Part shown: piece by piece, positions 60,640 to 64,000 of the stretch
Layout: each line of letters starts with the position of its first letter
How positions within the stretch are numbered: the first letter of the stretch is position 1
NCBI GenBank assembly: GCA_033065855.1
Contig: JAVXUO010001811.1
Coordinates: 1 to 64,000 of the forward strand
Origin: Escallonia rubra
Taxonomy: Eukaryota; Streptophyta; Magnoliopsida; Escalloniales; Escalloniaceae
Direction: 5' to 3'
DNA: 64,000 bases
The notes under the pieces: model-generated
Databases searched by the model: none
Told to the model about the DNA's origin: nothing
What the model saw: the letters and a program-made list of their open reading frames with translations, nothing else
Translations under genes and position numbers: made by a program

Positions 60640-62040
60640 TGATGCTGATCACCTGCATGCTTAACCATTTGACCGACACAAAAGTTTGTTTCTCGATATG
60701 CATGAAAAACAAGAATCTGCTAAGGACGTTTAAGTAGAGCTCTGCAATCAATAATTAAAATGCCAAATAGCAGGACGGAGGTTTATCATGTAACAAAATT
60801 TGGACCACACTTATGTCGTCGACCTCCAAAATAACTTGTCGATGATTGTTTTGCCACGCGAGATTGAGACCATCTCGAATTACCCATCATTCAGTGGTGT
60901 GGCTGTTTTGGGTTGTGAGCTTTCTAGAACAACCTAAGATCCATTTACCGCTCAAGTTACGAATGATAGTGGCCGCTATGGCTCGATATTTGCATTTGGT
61001 TACACTTCCAGCCGTGTTAAGTTTGACCCATCCTTCCGGGGGAGGGTTCCATTTAATTTGTTTAATATAGACCTAAGGCGGGGGATTGTGCACGTGGTTT
61101 ATAAAAAATAGGTAATCTTGTGCTAAGCTCGTAGTCTCACACATAATATTCTGCTGGGTTGGGAACTGCTTCTGAAGGATGGTGAGTTTGTTTCTATTGT
61201 GTCACACTGTGGGTAAGAGGAACTGAAGAATGTAGGCCATGGGATATTGTTGGGTCCAGTTGCGGAATGAAGATTTGCCATGGCCTAACACCATAGACGA
61301 AACGAAAAGTGTCTATATTGATGGTGCACATTTTTTGGAGCTAATTTCAGCCAGAGCGTGTGAATGGTTGGGCATCGACGTAAGGCATGGTCAATAGTCT
61401 CACGCATGCCACAGTTTATGGGGACATTGTTTGTTTGTGATCCACGGGAGTCGAGATCGAATAGGAATGTCGGAATGACTACATCTCCAAAGAAAATGTT
61501 TAATCCAAGGGGATATAGGGAGCTTCCAAATCCAAGTCCAAGTATGATATATAAGTGGTAGGGTTGGTAGAGATTAAAGATGTGTAGGCGGAGGTGACCG
61601 AACTCACCCTGAAAGGCCAGAAGAGTATATCAGGAGGGTTATGATAAAGAGGAATCGGGATGTCTAAGATCTGGCTTGAAATGTACAGGGGCACAAGATT
61701 ACGGATGGCGTGGCTATTCCAGGCTCAGTCGTGGATGATGGAGTTTCCTGTTAGAATATCAACATCGCGAGGGATGGGTCCGATCTTTTGTGATCTAATT
61801 GTTCCCATAAGCAGCCATTTATGATACCAAAGAGATATGTCAATCCCATTTCCCTCCCGCCAACAAATAATTTTGCCATTCTATCTCTAGCATGAATGAG
61901 GTTTTTCCAAAAACGAGACCCCAAATTTTTTTCCATAGCCGTCCAAATAGACACATGAGGGAAGTACTTATCTTTGATGATTTTTGCCCACAGAGCATCA
62001 GGCTTTGTCCAGAGACGCCAGATAAGGTTCATGAACACGA
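60640..62040 (-). mobile_element. LINE 3' part: RT thumb, zf-RVT and RNase H
   Basis: On the minus strand the order is canonical. 61751-62038 is open with WRLWTKPDALWAKIIKDKYF and SRFWKNLIHARDRM. About 61500-61700 has YISSQILDIPIPLYHNP then SAYTSL. About 61340-61440 has the zf-RVT piece CGMRETIDHALRRCPTIHTL. About 60750-61060 has the RNase H part WVKLNTAGS, ATIIRNLSGKWILGC, DGLNLAWQNN and VILEVDD. The usual LNTDGS reads LNTAGS, so the first catalytic Asp is lost. Stops and frame changes separate the parts. It lies upstream of eIF3l. Confidence 0.75.
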
Positions 62041-62279
62041 CGCGAGTTGAGTCTGTTTAACCCGAGCTTACAATTTTTTCATGTTTTTTCTTTCTTTTTT
62101 GTTGGAAATCTATATGCTTTTACTATTAAAATACACTACAGATAAGTCTTGGGTATCTAACGCCAGTGGTATTAGCTTGGAGCCTTACCTTAGTACAGTC
62201 TATAGGTGATAAAAAAAAGTACATGAATGGTAACTTGAGGCAACAACACGTTTTTTGGCAAGAATGCTTGCATATCTAT

Positions 62280-62640
62280 CAATCTTCCAAGAAGAAAATA
62301 TGTTACTTTACTACCTACATTAAAATATTAGTGGACTATATATGTTAGAATGAATTTCAGTGAACTTGAGAAGATCCACAATGGCTTCGGCATCCAAATA
62401 TATGATAAGCTTTTTGATGTTTAAATTAGTTGCTATGATAATCCATCTCACAAACCCCATAGTTCGATCTGCTACAAGGGGAGTGGTAGTGTCGATTTTC
62501 TTGAAGTATCCATGTATCAAATAGCCTTAGTGATCACTTATAAGTCCACCAACCCCGGCTTGTTCAAAACACGCTTTCACCGCAACATCTGAGCATGGCA
62601 TGAACCAGTGGGTGACAGAGGTAATTCTTGACTTGAGATT
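62280..62640 (-). mobile_element. Second LINE-type RNase H fragment
   Basis: On the minus strand CFEQAGVGGLISDH is followed by GYLIHGYFKKIDTTTPLVAD and LNIKKLIIYLDAEAIVDLL. These match the RVT_3 RNase H pattern (GG-I-D--G--I-GF ... D-E-V--LL). It precedes the LINE fragment at 60640-62040 in the wrong order for one element, so it is probably a separate insertion. Confidence 0.6.
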
Positions 62641-63770
62641 TATACAATTTCCTTTTCTTGGGGTTTAGCGCAGGAATCCAGTAAGTGTACGGAATTGGTT
62701 TTTATTAATCGGCTTATTCAATAGTATCGTGTGGGTGAACTCATACACAGTACATGATTTCTATGCATTAGCATGAACTTTAGCTCGATTTCAATGCCTA
62801 CTACAATTTCGTGTGCTACTAATGGTTTTGTGTGTGAGCTAATATGGGTGCAGATGTTCCTAATTTTACCACCACTTAAAAGGGTTATATTTTGACACTG
62901 CCTAGTGCCTCTTGGATATGAAATTGTCCAGCTAAATCATCAAGATATCTAACCAAAATAGCTGGCTGATTCATAGACTCAGGCACCTCTCTTTTTATGA
63001 ACTTCTAATAATAAATTGTCTGCACCAATTTGCTATACCTAGCTGCTACATTCTGTTTATGAGCAAGGCAGCAAGACACTTACACCCGTGGTACACTACC
63101 ATAAAAACAAACCAGCATGAACTCTATTGGCTGCTTTAGTAACTTCAAGTGGAGGTGGACGTCTATATCCAAAGCATAGGTGCCATTTTTTATTCATAGG
63201 CACGTGTCGGAGATGGTCTGGGTTAGTGCGCTTGTGCTTGTATGTTCTCAGAGTGGTTGATTAAGTGAAATAAGTATAACCGGGGAAACATTACTAAACT
63301 TGTAATGGTGATGCAAAAGTGCACACTTGGAGTACTTGCTTTTATTAGCAAGAACTAGAATCCAGTTAATCAGTGGCTGGTTCAACTCAGTAGTATAATG
63401 CTTGTGATGGTATTAGATGATTATTATTAGATGGTGTTCTCTCAGCCGTAATTTTTGATACATGGACCGTTTATGGCAAGTATACATACCAAGTTCTTCA
63501 CATTACCATGCTTTCAAACCAACCCTATGGGATATTGAAAGTTTTGTATGATGTTAAAAAGTAATATGTTATATTTTTTATATGACACATATTTGATACG
63601 TTATTTCTGCTTCAAATTCGATACATTTTGGAGATGTTGGAAGTGTCATGTATCAAGTTGCTTTTACCGTTGGAATCTCATGATTTTGAATCAGCTATTG
63701 TATAGTGAACGAATGTGAAAGTTACAGTTTGACCAGTTGTTGTTCCTCATGTCTAATTGGAGAAAGTTGG
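62641..63770. other. AT-rich intergenic stretch, nothing recognised
   Basis: No coding sequence, element ends or RNA genes were recognised. Confidence 0.4.
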
Positions 63771-63774
63771 ATTC

Positions 63775-64000
63775 ATAGCCCTTGTCAATGGGGCGGGCTA
63801 TGCATGTTCAACTTAAAATACTGTTACTTATGGTTGCCTCTGCGCCTGCAAATGGTAATTATCTCGATGTAAAATTACGAGTTCTTGTCAATGGGGCTAT
63901 GCATGTTCACTACTGAAAAATATTGTTGCCTATGGTCGCCTTCGCCCCCGCAAATGGTAATTATTCTAATGTGAAATTACGAGCCCTCGTCTGTGGGGCT
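63775..64000. repeat. Tandem repeat of about 101-105 bp running off the right edge
   Basis: CTTGTCAATGGGGC recurs near 63781 and 63885, and a third, CTCGTCTGTGGGGCT, begins near 63986. Each unit contains GGCTATGCATGTTCA, a GTTGCCT-TGG-CGCC part and GCAAATGGTAATTAT. The array continues beyond the window. Confidence 0.88.

Overview
This 64 kb window comes from a seed-plant nuclear genome, most likely a eudicot. The evidence is spliced genes with GT-AG introns, a plant-type cytosolic Hsp70 exon structure, a peroxisomal aspartate aminotransferase like Arabidopsis ASP3, a plant tetraspanin/TOM2A-like gene, and a dense load of plant transposons. Everything was read by eye. Exon borders rest on splice sites, reading phase and family knowledge.

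Four host genes are supported, all on the minus strand. (1) 1-1766: the 5' part of an Hsp70, running off the left edge, with an altered ATP-phosphate motif. (2) 15966-28980: a complete 12-exon aspartate aminotransferase (448 aa) with an N-terminal PTS2 peroxisomal signal and all key PLP residues. (3) 32616-35318: a complete 5-exon tetraspanin (222 aa). (4) 48508-60283: a complete 8-exon eIF3 subunit L (517 aa). They share no pathway and look like ordinary, separately transcribed plant genes.

Between and inside them lie repeats. At 3.3-11.7 kb is a two-copy local duplication whose copies differ by several insertions. One insertion carries four consecutive perfect hairpins. At 12-15.2 kb is old Ty3/gypsy-like sequence with a 52-59 bp tandem repeat. 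A 4.1 kb decayed hAT transposon (17719-21828) sits antisense in intron 10 of the aminotransferase gene. A 1.1 kb non-autonomous relative with a perfect 8 bp target duplication (51371-52461) sits in intron 4 of eIF3l. At 36-40.3 kb are copia-type LTR fossils and a GC-rich satellite-like region. At 40.7-41.8 kb is a plant-mobile-domain-like pseudogene. LINE fragments lie near 43.2, 46.5, 61.4 and 62.4 kb. A Stowaway-type MITE sits in eIF3l intron 1.

I found no CRISPR array, no convincing tRNA or rRNA, and no clearly new multi-gene system. The most unusual signals are the altered Hsp70 motif, the hairpin cluster at 5122-5273, and the pair of related hAT elements inside introns of two different housekeeping genes.
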